A stretch of 64,000 bases of DNA from Xanthoparmelia taractica (Eukaryota; Ascomycota; Lecanoromycetes; Lecanorales; Parmeliaceae), in the NCBI GenBank assembly GCA_033085395.1, contig JANQBS010000072.1, forward strand, positions 112,296 to 176,295. The letters run 5' to 3'. A program made the translations under genes and the position numbers. This document shows, in pieces, positions 1 through 11,516 of this stretch. Numbering within the stretch: position 1 is the stretch's first letter; every line of letters starts with the position of its first letter. The notes beneath the pieces were generated by a model, which saw only the letters and a list, made by a program, of their open reading frames with translations, did not search any database and was not told where the DNA came from.

Positions 1-1606
1 CAGCGGCTTGCTCTTCCCAAATCATTTCGGTGTCGTCGATGAAGTCATCTTCCTTGTCGTACATGTCTTCCTTCATCGTCCTCTTCCTCGGCTTCTTCAC
101 CACACCAGCTTCACCCGTCTCCTCCCCAGACTTTGGGATCTTCTCGCCATCATTCACTCCTCCCATCTCGACGTTGCTATTGTCAGCTTCCCCATCGGAG
201 AGATCCACAGACATCTCATCGCCCGAGCCAGAGTTAGCACCGCTCTTGTTGGCATTCTCGAGGGCGGCGCCCGCCGCGGCAACTCGAGCAAGTCGTTCGC
301 GCTGCGCTGCCAGGCGAGGATGCAGTGCGTTGAAGCCGTATCGTTCCTCAGCCAAGCGAGTAAAATTGACATATTGATTGTCGCCGGTGAGAGGAACATT
401 GAGAACGACTGTAGGCGCAGTCTTCTCGGGTCCGGTATTGTCAATGCCACCACCAAAGATTGAACCAGATAAAAGACCACTGCCTGAGGAGATGGCAACT
501 TGAGTTTCTTTGGGACGGGGAGGTTTGGGTGAATGGGATGAAGATGAGACAGCGGTACTTGCATTCGGGCTTGGCTTCTTGATGTTATTGGTGGTCTTGT
601 TGAGAGGTGCGCTGGGCTTATCTGTATCGATGTCCATAACGATGACTGCGTTCGAGTTAGACGTACCGGGTACTGCAGGCGCAAGGTCTCTTGGTGAAGG
701 TCTGGCAGGCTGCTGGGTGGTGACAGGCAAAGGTGGAGATAAGCGCGGTCGCTTTGGCTCCGGCGAGGAGTTTGCTTTAATATCGTCTTCGCGTTTGGGT
801 GGCTGAGGATATGAATATACAGGCGGTGTACTTGTTTGCTCGATCATACTATGTATCGACGGAGAGGAATTTGCGCTTGGATTATTTTGAGGCTTCTGGG
901 GCGTTGGTGTTGTTACCAAGGAAGAGCTTGGATGAGGTGCTACGGTAGAAGACCTGATGGGGTCGTAATTTTGGCCACTAGCAGGTCGTGCGGTGGGCAG
1001 GATGTTTTGGTGGGATTGAATGGGATTTTTGGGAATAACTTCACTATTTCCGTTTTGGTGCGGGGGGTGGATGATAGGAGGAACACCAAGATTTGTTGGC
1101 GGGAGCGGGGATCTGGGGGATAAGGAATCAGATGATTTGAGTTGACGGGAAACCTGAAGCGCCTCAGCTTGTCTGACGGCCTGCTGTTGTTGCAGTTGCT
1201 TCTGTTGCCTCCGTCTGAATTGTTCTGAAGTACCTCTGGCAGCACGGGTCTTCTTTGGTTTTTGATCTTGACCATCAGTGGCGGTGGATATATTTCCATT
1301 GTTGTTGGTGTTGGTGTTGTTGATGCGGTTGCTCGGTTTGCTCTCAGGGTCTTCTTTCTTTTTGCGAGGTTTCCGCAGAGGGGCAGTTGCAGTTTTAGCG
1401 CCGATCGATTTTGCCGATTTTACTCCTCCATCATTTTCTTCAGTTGGATTATTATCTCGCAGTAATGAGGCAGCATTGGTTGGTGATTGCCCTGTTGCTG
1501 CTGTTGTTGCCGTTTGCCGTGTTGGCGAGTTGGGCGAGGGCGGAGATGAAAGACCAGGCGAGGTGCTCTCCCCGCGATTCGCATGAACTTCTCTTGCTGC
1601 TGACAT
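1..1606 (-). CDS. HPC2: Hpc2/ubinuclein-family HIR complex subunit (C-terminus beyond the window)
   Basis: One open frame runs from an ATG at 1606 down to base 1 without a stop, giving about 535 residues with the C-terminus outside the window. The protein is mostly low complexity, rich in Ser, Pro, Asn and Gln with basic patches. Close to the left edge (about 24-65) it encodes YDKEDDFIDDTEM, which is the hallmark of the Hpc2-related domain shared by yeast Hpc2 and human ubinuclein. That family is a subunit of the HIR/HIRA chaperone complex that deposits histone H3-H4 and controls histone gene expression in the nucleus. The ATG was chosen as the first in-frame one (MSAAREV). Family assignment rests on this one motif plus the disordered N-terminal architecture, which agrees with the family. 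Confidence 0.8.
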   Translation of the reverse strand, partial: MSAAREVHANRGESTSPGLSSPPSPNSPTRQTATTAATGQSPTNAASLLRDNNPTEENDGGVKSAKSIGAKTATAPLRKPRKKKEDPESKPSNRINNTNTNNNGNISTATDGQDQKPKKTRAARGTSEQFRRRQQKQLQQQQAVRQAEALQVSRQLKSSDSLSPRSPLPPTNLGVPPIIHPPHQNGNSEVIPKNPIQSHQNILPTARPASGQNYDPIRSSTVAPHPSSSLVTTPTPQKPQNNPSANSSPSIHSMIEQTSTPPVYSYPQPPKREDDIKANSSPEPKRPRLSPPLPVTTQQPARPSPRDLAPAVPGTSNSNAVIVMDIDTDKPSAPLNKTTNNIKKPSPNASTAVSSSSHSPKPPRPKETQVAISSGSGLLSGSIFGGGIDNTGPEKTAPTVVLNVPLTGDNQYVNFTRLAEERYGFNALHPRLAAQRERLARVAAAGAALENANKSGANSGSGDEMSVDLSDGEADNSNVEMGGVNDGEKIPKSGEETGEAGVVKKPRKRTMKEDMYDKEDDFIDDTEMIWEEQAA

Positions 1607-4463
1607 CTTGCTCCACCACTACCACCACCACCACCAACCAATACCACCACCACGGAATGTCCTGACGGAAGAAGAATGTAAAAGATATTAAACAAAGAAA
1701 AAAGTGATATGAAAGGTTGAAGCCTAATTTATTCGAGGACGCTCTGCTAATGGTTGGGCCGGTATGGAGGATGACACGTTGTGGACTGAACGTCGCAATA
1801 GCCTCAAAATGTGCGACAACAGGCCTCAAGTAGGGTTGAATGGGGAGTGGGCGATGGGTCAAGGGCTTGAATGCAATCTTGAACTCTGTCTACCGAAGCT
1901 CTGGATAGATTAGCCGAGCATACACCTCCAAGGGGTGTTAAATTTGAAGAAGAGGAAGACGGATGGGCTGCGGATGAAGGAATAAAAAGAGGAAAAGAGA
2001 AGAGTAAGAAAGAAAGAAAGAAGGGGAGAGAAAATTGGAGGGATAATGGGCGTGGTTCAAATTCTTTGGGCGGAAGGAGGCAAGCACTACTAGCTTTGAC
2101 ACAGCACAGACGATTTAAAAGCATCGACAGACTGGGCGAACACATCATCTGGATTTCTGGGGCTTCTGGGGTTTTTGGCAATTCACCGTCGAGCTAATCA
2201 ATTTACTTGCCCGGCGTCGAATTGGGGTCAGGCTGCCTGTCTCTGCCGGCAGCCTAGGAGGGAAAGAGATGGAAGAAGTAAAATGCGTTGACAATTTGCC
2301 CCGAGGACCAGAAGGGCAAAGCTCCACCTTTTTCATACACCTCACCAGAAGATGTCACCTCGTAACAGACAACTCCTCCCCCCCACCGCCCAGGGAGCCA
2401 ACCCAAGGGGGTCCCCTTCTTGCAGACTCCCTTTCCAACCAATTATATGGATCGAACCTCTTCGCCAAAGCTTAGTCCCGCCGTCTTGCCATTTCCTGCA
2501 GATCATCATCATAAGCGGAGCCTCTATCCTTCCTCCTACAAACAACCACTTCTTCCCATCCTCTCAGTATCAAAACAATTGACGAGATAGATGCTGTCGA
2601 GGATTCTGGTGATGGATTATTCGATTGATATTGCTTGACTTGATGGTGGTGAAGTGCTGCCCTTCCCGCCAATATGTATGCAGAACAGGGATTAGAGTAT
2701 GAGGATTGTGGTAGTGTGGCGTCGCGTAAAGCGGCTAGCCTTGCCGAAGAAGTTTATTTTCCTCTTAAGATACTTATGGATATGATTACCCCCATGTACT
2801 ACTTACTCCCCTTAACCTACTCCTAATATTTCAATATAAAGTAGCCTTGTAAAGATACAGGAAATCAAGGGGTAAGTTCGTCCATTATATCTACATTCTC
2901 ATCATTATGAATCGAGACACCTGATGACATGATTTTTTGGCGCCAGCCGCATATCCTTTTCGACGCCAACAAAGAGTATTCACCAGTGCAGATAAGCATA
3001 GGAGATACTCGGGATTCGTGTACTCTTATCAAATGGGTAATTCTTTCGAATAGCTTTATTCGATACTGGGATAACTCTTCTCACCTCATGCGGTACTCAA
3101 TAGGCGATTCCTTCTGGTCAACAAATCTTGAAGTAGTGCTTGCGCCAACGCATCATCACAGCCGCTTTCCAGCATTCAGAGGTTTCCAGCGTATAGTTTC
3201 TTACATGATCCCTATCGACCATGGTGTCCCGAAAGAATAGATGGAGGCATTCTTGAACCCCTACACGACGCATGTGGTACTTGATGACATGATCCCCCGC
3301 ACATGGCCGCAGCTGTTGCACTTCATACCAGTCCTCGAATGAGACGGCTCACCGCTATATTGGTGGTCCGCAATGGACAGCTACCAATTTCGAAGAGAGC
3401 CCCTCCAAGTCCATGGAGGTTGTTATACGGGTCGAATCTCGCTGTAATTCTGTTGTCTGAGGTCCCGAAGATGCTCTACATGGAACATTCTCCGATTTGG
3501 AGAACCGCCGACCGAATCCGTAAAGCCATCTCATGGACAACGTTTAACTTCGATTCCCGCCATCTGAACTTACGCGGATATTACGCACGGACAGGGCCCG
3601 GCTCACCACTCGCCGATTGTCTCCGTAGAAGCTCATTATATGAACGGTCTACAGCGTCGGCCCCCGACATCTGAGCGGACATCTCATCGATTCATTAGGC
3701 CTTCCCCTTCAAATACTGTTATCGTCGACTATGAGCACATTGGACATGGACAGCTTCGCTTGCTGCTGACACGCTAGCGTGCATTGCGTGTAACGCTGGT
3801 ATCGATCCACAGCCTAACACTGGACCAGCCCAAAGCAAGAACATTTTCGTCCGAATGAGGAGCGCCGCGCTAAAGCTTACAGCAAAGCAATGCGAGACTA
3901 AAGATCTGGAAGAGAGGCTAAGCAGCTCAACATCACCAGTCGCGCTGTTATTGGATCCGCTCACCGCGAGCTTGAGAAGCACGTTGAAGCCGAGGCTCGA
4001 GCGTACTACCATCTATTAAGGAGCATCGGGACAATTACCTTCGTGGAGCAAGTAGCGGCACGGCTAAGTATGTGACCTGATATTGCGCGAAGACATGTTT
4101 AAGTCGGTACAGCGGCGTTTGGGCCTGATCGACGTCGACCATTCCCGCGTCTCTAGCGATACACCCTTGTACCTCAATCTAATCAATGCTACCACTCGGC
4201 TCGCAAATCAAGACAACGGAAACAATGACCCGGAAAGACGTTTCCACGTCCTCAGAGACGATTCTGATTTTGGTATATTGCATGGCTACAAAGACAATTT
4301 ACCATTATGATTCTCGAACAACCAGTCTCACTCAGTGATACCCTGTACACTATGCCTTTCCAACTAACAATGCCCCACCACTCTGAATTCTACCAATGAC
4401 GCATATCTTGCAGGTTCGTTACCTCGAAGCCGTCGACGACCACTGAAACCGTGGCAAATTGTC
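1607..4463. other. long stretch without a recognisable gene
   Basis: The part next to 1606 is the likely promoter and leader of the Hpc2 gene; it carries purine-rich runs such as 1981-2030. From about 2700 to 4450 base composition looks coding-like and several short open frames occur on the + strand (around 2929-3240, 3303-3674 and 4083-4310), but stops interrupt them, no family is recognised, and no intron chain joins them. I read this as intergenic DNA possibly containing a decayed gene. Confidence 0.4.
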
Positions 4464-5621
4464 CTATCTCACGTCTGCACTGATGTCGTCGTTGGTGACA
4501 GAGACGGGGGATACCGCACGAGCCAATGGAGGCGAACTATGAAAAGAAGACACCACAGATAGTCGGGAAGGAGAATATGGCCTGAAACCAGGTCTACTCG
4601 GCTGCAAGTCTTTCGGACGGGCATGTGTTTGAATAGCGCGATCAGATGATGGAAGCTCATGGCGCGGCTGAGGTGGATCCGAGCTTGCGATCTCGGGGAG
4701 AGGGGCGTGGTTTGGAGGGAGCTCTTGCAGCGTCTTGTCCTCTTCGTGATATTCCTGAGGAACGACATTCGTTGCAGAACCGATCTTCAGTGGTGTTCTA
4801 TCTCCTATGCAAGGGGTGTATATCATTGATTGGGGGGAATGGGTTGGCAATCTGCTCTCTTCAAGAGGATTGGACATTGTTGCCGAGAAATCCTGGGAGG
4901 CTCCGTTCCGTTGGCGAGAAGTATCTGGTACCCTCGGGCTTTGAGGTACAATTACTGTGAGATGTCAGTTGCTGAAACAGGCGCAATGACAAGGCTGTTA
5001 GTGAGTACCTTTGATGCTTCCCTTCTCGAGTGGTCCATTTGAGTCTGACCCCTTATGCCATTGAGGTCTTAAGCGGCGATACAACAGTTGCACTGCAAGC
5101 AGGATTCCTGCTACAGCTATGATGCCGCCAATGACCCCTCCCACTATTTTACCCGTGGAATTCTTGTCATGGGTTAATGGGCTGGTAGTGGCAGAATGAG
5201 CGGCTGCAGCAGTATGGACTAGAGTCGGCGATGCAGCCATCGAAGTAGAAGATGATGTCGTGGAAGAAGGCGCAGCAAAACTGTTAGGAATTGCTGAATA
5301 CAGCGGATTATCCGTTTGGTTTTGGGAAAAGATCGCAGCTCTCAAGTCACTTGGCGGACAGCCACCGAGGCAAGGATAGGACAAACAACAGCCTAAGAAT
5401 GGCGGTGCTGTATTTGCACAAGACCACCATTCACCGCTCGTACATGCCGCCCTGGTGATGTCGTCGTAGTACTCTTCTGCGAAACTTGCTGGTAGGAGAT
5501 TCTCTTGAAGGCACCCATGGGTACAGGTATCTGCAGGACTGCCATTCGCGCAACAGCCAAGGAATCTCTTTCCGAAATCACATGCATAAAAGGTAACATT
5601 GAGAGGGCATGATACGGCCAT
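4464..5621 (-). CDS. cysteine-rich single-pass membrane protein, unknown function
   Basis: Two exons, 5621-5009 and 4954-4464, are joined by a 54 bp GT-AG intron (phase 1), giving about 367 residues. The N-terminal 95 residues contain two copies of a cysteine pattern (FLGCC, then C..GC) that looks like a small disulfide-bonded extracellular module. A Ser/Thr/Ala-rich linker follows, then one hydrophobic helix (IVGGVIGGIIAVAGILL) and basic residues that fix the topology, and a Pro/Ser-rich tail of about 170 residues predicted to be cytoplasmic. The layout recalls fungal wall-stress sensors (Wsc/Mid2 type), but the cysteine pattern is not a WSC domain. No signal peptide is visible after the chosen ATG; the frame stays open upstream to about 5700 without another ATG, so a short 5' exon encoding the signal may be missing from this model. 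Confidence 0.65.
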
Positions 5622-6389
5622 ACTTGGTGTTGAATTCACGACCGAGATATAGAGTATTGCAGCTGAACGGTGCAGAACAGGGAATGACAGCTGGCGAAAT
5701 CTAGTTTCTGTCTAATGCAGCAGTGCGATACTGCTTTTCGGAGAGCTGTATTGTAGCTGCAGAGGAGAATGTTGGAGAAAACAGGTCCAAACCTTTGAAG
5801 AATAGAATCATGTTGTACTCTGCCTGATTCGTCTTATTACAAGCCCTCTTTATCTCTTCTTTACGTGTCTTGGTACGTGTGATCTCAATGACGAGCAAGC
5901 AACAACATAGGGAGAAAAAGAGGAAAGTATGAGTGAGACATATTAATGTTTGAGGCGGCAGTCGGCAGTTTGCAACCCTGGGCTACCGCATATTACTTTT
6001 TAAAGCCAAGGGACGGCGGTTGAAAGACATAAGAAAGAAAGTCAGTAGAGGATAGGAAGGAGAAAGCGATGAGGATCAGAGCCTGTATATGTCTCTAGCC
6101 TTGGGTTAAGTCTTACGTTAGGGCAGCAAGTGACAGTCAACCATGACTGTCTGCTTGCAAGAATACTGCTCCGAAAGCGGAACTGTGTTCAGTAATAATA
6201 ACGGTCAATTTGGCAGGAACAGTACAATATTGAGATAATTCTTAGAGCATCAAGTAGAATACGGTGAAATGTAGGAGAATTAGCGCTGAAATACACTACG
6301 CTACGGTGAGCGGGAAGACTGGCAGTGGTCTTGTATCATCTAGGTAGCCCTTCGTACGCATAGGTATAATCTGCGACATCATTTGTACC
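5622..6389. other. intergenic, probable divergent promoter region
   Basis: Lies between two divergently transcribed genes. It may contain a missed first exon of the left gene near 5700-5900. No other feature is seen. Confidence 0.4.
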
Positions 6390-7748
6390 ATGGCAGTGCG
6401 AGGTCAACGCTTCCATATCAATCTGCACTCAGACGATGAGCTTGACTCCGTTCACCCCTCAGCACCCGCGCAGGTGCCTGGCTTAAATTTTGATCTTGTA
6501 AGAGACATCAAGGAGCGGACGGCCCTGTCAGATGCCAAACCCCCAGCAACCCCCAAATTCAAGAGTTCCGAGACTGGTTTCCCAACACATAAGATCAGGA
6601 CTGGTCCCTCAAGGTTCAAGCAGAAGAGAGAAGACCAGGTCAAAGAATCCAGCCACATACAAAGGCATACAGACCCCAACATCGTACCATCACACCTCTC
6701 GCAGTTTGGGAGCCGTGATCGGAATGGATCTGCACCGGATGGGCAACGAATAGGTATGTCCAGCGGATCAAAGGATCCTTCAATCGACCAGGAGAATAAG
6801 CAGCGCCTCGCGCAAATGTCAGACGAAGAGATTGAAGAAGCCAGGAAAGAGCTCATGGGAGGGCTGAGCTCATCGCTTATCGAGAGACTGCTGAAAAAGG
6901 CAAATATTGAAGAGAGACAAGACGATTCAAGGGTTGAAGTGGACCATTATCAGGACGAAGAACATCTACGCCCAAAGGCGCCCCCGAAGAAAGTTCAATT
7001 TGAAGAGCCGGAAGCAGACCAAGAACCCGTCGTTACAACTAGATCAGCGAGACCCAACTCTCCGTTGTCCTCAGATCCAGACGCTCCACCAGTGCACCTA
7101 CCACCAGACCTACAGCCTGCCTCCCATATTCCACTACCACCACCACCAACTATGCATTTCCCCCAAGCACCCAAACCGCCGGATCTCGATCCTTCAGATC
7201 CCAATTTTCTCTCCGCCCTCCACTCGAAATACTTCCCCTCCCTTCCATCCGACCCCTCTACTATGGCCTGGATGACTCCCATCGACCCTAAAGCAGAACA
7301 AGAATCCGTGTACTCTCCAGCCCGAGGATCTCTTACGCCGTCCTCTCTTCGCTTCGACTTCCGCGGTCACCTCCTCCCGCCTCGTCTCTCCGCTCAAATC
7401 GCTCAAACGAAAGGTCTCCACCATCACGCCGATGCTCCGTCCTCCGCTGGCTATACGATTCCTGAGCTTGCGCATCTCGCGCGCAGTGCTTACCCCGCTC
7501 AACGGTGTATTGCGTACCAGACTCTCGGTCGGGTACTGTACAGGCTCGGCAGAGGCGATTTCGGGCGCGAAGGGGATGATTTGTGTGAGGGACTTTGGGG
7601 GCTGATGGATCAGGGGAGGGTAGTTGAGGGGATGGTGGCGGCTGCTGCAAAGGGCGAGGAGGGAGGAAACAGGAGTGTTTGGGTCACGGCCACCGAGGCA
7701 ATTTGGTTATGGCGAAAGGGGGGTGGACGCAAGTGGAAGGGCAGGTGA
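6390..7748 (+). CDS. RBA50: RPAP1/Rba50-like RNA polymerase II assembly factor
   Basis: A single exon of 452 codons starts at an ATG in a good context (TACCATGG). Residues about 135-172 match the RPAP1 N-terminal motif: an acidic helix with MSDEEIEEARKELMGGLSS followed by LIERLLKKA. Around residue 320 comes the short RPAP1 C-terminal signature, with RFDFRGHLL. The region between is Pro-rich and disordered. In yeast Rba50 and in mammals RPAP1, the protein helps assemble or import RNA polymerase II and binds its Rpb3 side. The fungal protein is far shorter than animal RPAP1, as expected for the Rba50 type. No intron is needed. The last 60 residues (Gly/Trp rich) have no recognised domain. Confidence 0.85.
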   Translation: MAVRGQRFHINLHSDDELDSVHPSAPAQVPGLNFDLVRDIKERTALSDAKPPATPKFKSSETGFPTHKIRTGPSRFKQKREDQVKESSHIQRHTDPNIVPSHLSQFGSRDRNGSAPDGQRIGMSSGSKDPSIDQENKQRLAQMSDEEIEEARKELMGGLSSSLIERLLKKANIEERQDDSRVEVDHYQDEEHLRPKAPPKKVQFEEPEADQEPVVTTRSARPNSPLSSDPDAPPVHLPPDLQPASHIPLPPPPTMHFPQAPKPPDLDPSDPNFLSALHSKYFPSLPSDPSTMAWMTPIDPKAEQESVYSPARGSLTPSSLRFDFRGHLLPPRLSAQIAQTKGLHHHADAPSSAGYTIPELAHLARSAYPAQRCIAYQTLGRVLYRLGRGDFGREGDDLCEGLWGLMDQGRVVEGMVAAAAKGEEGGNRSVWVTATEAIWLWRKGGGRKWKGR

Positions 7749-8368
7749 CAAGGTCGGAGGCCCATCATTCATGAAGCGATGATTATGACATCTCGAAAGA
7801 GGGTGATAGCCAGACCGTCTGGTAGGATAGGGGAATCCTGGCGAAGGCTTTACAGATTCGGAAAATCATGATACCCTCCATGCGTCTACGCCTTTGTAGT
7901 ATGTTCGTTCACCTTTGGAGTACTATAGTGGCACTGCACTTTTATCTTCGCCGATACTCGGACAAGCTGTACTCTGTGAATGAGGAGCGCTTGTCCAGAA
8001 AAGAGATCAAGGATGCTGACGAAAGGGGGTGACTAACCGAAGCTGGGACTCACACTCTTGGGCACAAATATGTGGCTGTGAACGATGAAGAAACCGCTCC
8101 GATCGGCCGCAGACAGCAGTCATAATGTGCCTCCTGCACCGACATATATACTTCTTTCGAAAACCTCTCGCCCAGGGAGACATTGCCACAAAATCTCGCA
8201 AGACAAAATGGGATATCATAGGAGTTTAAACGCAAGGATAACCGCTTCGGGACGCCGCCGCCGCCGCAAAGACCTCTCCCTCATCACAGATACAGTCTTC
8301 TTCCACGTACACTCGTGGATAGAAAGAACGTTAAGTGCAAAAATCCAAAAGCCCTCGTACCCGGCGAT
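7749..8368. other. convergent intergenic region
   Basis: Separates the 3' ends of the RPAP1-like gene (+) and the GH17 gene (-). It holds only short open frames on either strand; nothing recognisable. Confidence 0.4.
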
Positions 8369-10300
8369 CTAGCCCGAGCTATCCCCTATAATACCCCAAT
8401 ACTTCTCCGCTCTAGTCGGACGTTAGTATGCGAAGCAGTTACAAGAGAACATGACTGACCCAAAAGTATCTGCCGAATCCGACTTCCACAGATCATTGTA
8501 AGAGTTGTACAAAACCAGATTTGAGCCGCCACTGAAAGCCGCTTTTAAGCTGGCAATCGCCGCAGCTTGATTTTCTGGACTCGGAATGGCTTTGTTATTC
8601 GGATCTCCTTGGTGAGGCCATCCTGATTCTGTAACAATCGTAGTCTTTCCTCCTGCAGCCTCTGAAATCTGCTTGACCCAACTTTTTACAAACTGTCCGG
8701 CGTCTTCGGGCAACGTGTTGCCATCAAAGAATGCGTGACAGTTGATTGCACAGAAGTCGGAAGCGGTGCAAAGCTCAATGTTATTTTTCATGGCCACTTG
8801 AAGGTATAAGTCAGTCCTTCGTCTCTGGTACCGCGTTTCGACGAACAAGACATAGTTTGTTAATTCAGTAAGAGGAGCAGAACGGTCTTCCGCAACATTT
8901 CAGACGAATCCAATCGCAGTCTAACAGGAGGACGAAAGCCTCGAAAAGGATACTCACTCATAGTGTCAATTGTAGTTATCGGTCCATTATAGCCTTGAGC
9001 TTTAAGAGCAGCTTTAGCAGTACCGATAGCGGCAACGACTTGCGACGCCGATGCCTTACCCGTGTTCACCAACTCGTTGCCAACACTACGCATAACTCGA
9101 AGTCAGCATTGCTGCTACTTTACGCAAGGGATCAGAGTTATGACACAGGTTTCCGGAGGAAAAGATCTTTCTCACTCACCTGACGCTATTCACGAGGGAC
9201 CAGTCCCCGTTGACGGCCTGTCGGAAAATCCGGGAGTCAGCATTTCTCCATTACTACTCGGATTCAGCTACGAGAAAGGTCTTGCGAGTAGTCTAGAAGA
9301 CTCAGGACATATATCTCTTGCTGGAAGATGCTGGGACAACACTATTCCTAAATATGCAATACCGAAGAAATAGTCTGGACCTCGCCCTGAATGGAATTGA
9401 TATCAAAGATGCCGAGGAGAAGCTTGACGCTGCTGTGCGTAGCAGCGATTACATTGCTGATCTGATTGCAGTCTGTTCCGTATAACCGTACTACCTCGTA
9501 GCCGCTGATTTTTTGAAAGTCAGCCGCCACTTGTGAAGTGCTTTTGCAGGATTGGTCGGCGTTATATGGCGTGTAGGCTATAGCGGAGCTGAAGCCTGGA
9601 CCACTGGAACCAGAGACTCCAGGACTTGGGTTGGCACTTGGCTCAAGTGACGACGCTGGGGCCATTGCTTGCGTGGGTTGAGGGACAGAGGATGGGGGCG
9701 GAGCTGGAGTCGATGACTCTTGGGTGACCTGCGGCGAAGAAGGCGATTCTTGGGGAGGAACCGGGTGAGTAGACGACGGCTCCACGGGAGGCGCTGGAGA
9801 GCTAGGCGTTGTTGGTGAGGGTGCGGTCTGAGTGTATGGCACAAGTCCCTTGTACACCTGCACATCTTGAATTTAGTATCGATTCTTCAGGCCAGGGAAT
9901 CGGGCCATGAAGCAAGTTGGAAGCAAGTTGGGGATCACGAGGGACATTTTGCTCCTGAGGCAGGGCTTGAGACTCCAAAATGGTACAGATTGGGGGAACG
10001 TTGCTCCAGAATGCGCACTTACGGTCGTTGTCGACACAGGTTGATTTGCATCGTTAACGTACACGATCACGTCTTCAGAATCATAGGTGACATAGTCTAT
10101 GTTTGTGACAACATCAGTGACGACGTTGGGACAGACTTCCTGTCGTTTTGGGTGGTGATGCTTCGGATGGCCTAATCAAGTAAATCAACACTTTGCTCCC
10201 GGATGCGGAAGTGGGCCAATTCCAATCGCATACCATGAGCTTGCGCTGTAGCTATCTGCAGCAACGCCGCGCAACCAAGTGTGAGACGGCCAGCCCTCAT
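8369..10300 (-). CDS. btgE: GH17 cell-wall glucanase/transferase, Scw11/BtgE type
   Basis: Seven exons in frame: 10300-10234, 10171-10023, 9857-9363, 9217-9180, 9085-8958, 8796-8460 and 8411-8369 (418 residues). An N-terminal signal peptide (MRAGRLTLGCAALLQIATAQ) is followed by a His-rich patch and a Lys-Arg pair at 31-32, a likely Kex2 cleavage site. A Pro/Ser/Thr-rich linker (about residues 80-160) leads into the GH17 barrel. The catalytic acid is E254 in VGNE and the nucleophile E349 in TESGWP. The C-terminus ends at GIIGDSSG with no GPI signal, so the enzyme should be secreted and held in the wall. This order (signal, His/Kex2, Ser/Pro linker, GH17) fits the Scw11/BtgE group, which acts on beta-1,3-glucan and is linked to cell separation in yeast. 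Confidence 0.9.
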
Positions 10301-11516
10301 GATGCTTGAATGATGCTGCTCGGGAAATAATTGTAAGACGGCTCGAATCTTAAGAGAGAATGCAAAGTATGTCGGGTTTCGCGATGTAGAGACGCATTGA
10401 GATAGTCCAAAGATCTATCTGAGCAAGGACGGCTGACGTCTTTGTTCTGTAGAAGAAAGGAAATGAGCTTTTGCGAGGACTCAAAGAGAGTTATGTTTTG
10501 GTCAAGTTAATCCAACAAGAGAATCAAAGGAAGCGCGTCAACGCGATATCCTGCTTATGTTGCTGGGCCAGAGAGATTTGAGTGTAGGAAGCAGTTATGA
10601 ATTGGCGAAGGGTTCCAATATGTTAACCGATTGTCGAGGATGCTAGGTAGAAAGTCATGAAAGGAATGTGCAAGTGTGTATTGCGCTCAGCTCGCACGCA
10701 TGATAAGGAGGGAATTGAACTAAATAGATGGAGAGGATTAGGGAATATCAGACGTTGAAAAAACAAACCGGCAAATAAGTAGATGATGGAAAGAAAGACG
10801 ATGAAGATGAAGAGAAATGTTGGTTGAAGTGATTTCGGTTTCTTGCGACACCATTGGCGCCGCCCCCCCCTTCCCTGGTGCCGCCTGGTGCCCCCTTCAT
10901 CTTCTTCATCTCCCTTCTCGGCGCTTGTTCGCAGAATGATTGTGAATGATGGATTTCCTTTTATTCCCGGGCTAAACCGTACAAAATATCTCTGCGCCTG
11001 ACTGATGATAGACCAATAGAATTCCCCATAATCAGATTGGCGCCAGCAGTTCTGTCTCTTGAGAATGAAGTATTTAAATCGACATGTGCCTTCTTCGCTC
11101 ATGATTCTAATGCATCATCATTAGTCGGTCGCGTGAAAAGCCTCCAGAATCAATTGATAAGCTCTGCCTCTTCTCCAATGGTAATTGATCTGTAGAAGAA
11201 AGGGAGTTGAGAACCAAGAGTTGAGAGATTGAGCGAGAGAGGGAGAGAGGAAGAGAGAGGAATGGCGGAACCCTTCTAGATAATGGGCCAAAAGGGGAAC
11301 CAACCCACCTTGGCCTCCATAGGTCAAGAAAATACTCCATCTTCTTACCAAAATGTTTTGCAAAAGGCCATGCGAAAATAGAATCTCAGCGCACATGGTA
11401 TTACAGTGTAACAACAATAGATTACGCATCAATGTCAATGCGAGAGGAAAACCTGACGCCCTCCAGCCACCAGATGATGGCCCCAATTGCCTCGTCCTTC
11501 CCATCGTTTCCATTCT
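10301..11516. other. intergenic, promoter side of the GH17 gene
   Basis: Contains the upstream region of the GH17 gene and the 3' flank of the Lcb1 gene. The stretch 11180-11270 is a purine-rich (GA) run. No conserved coding sequence is recognised. Confidence 0.4.

Noticed and set aside
10623..11102. Open frame of 159 codons upstream of the GH17 gene
   Set aside because: Its start is followed by low-complexity sequence, no domain is seen, and it lies in a promoter region.
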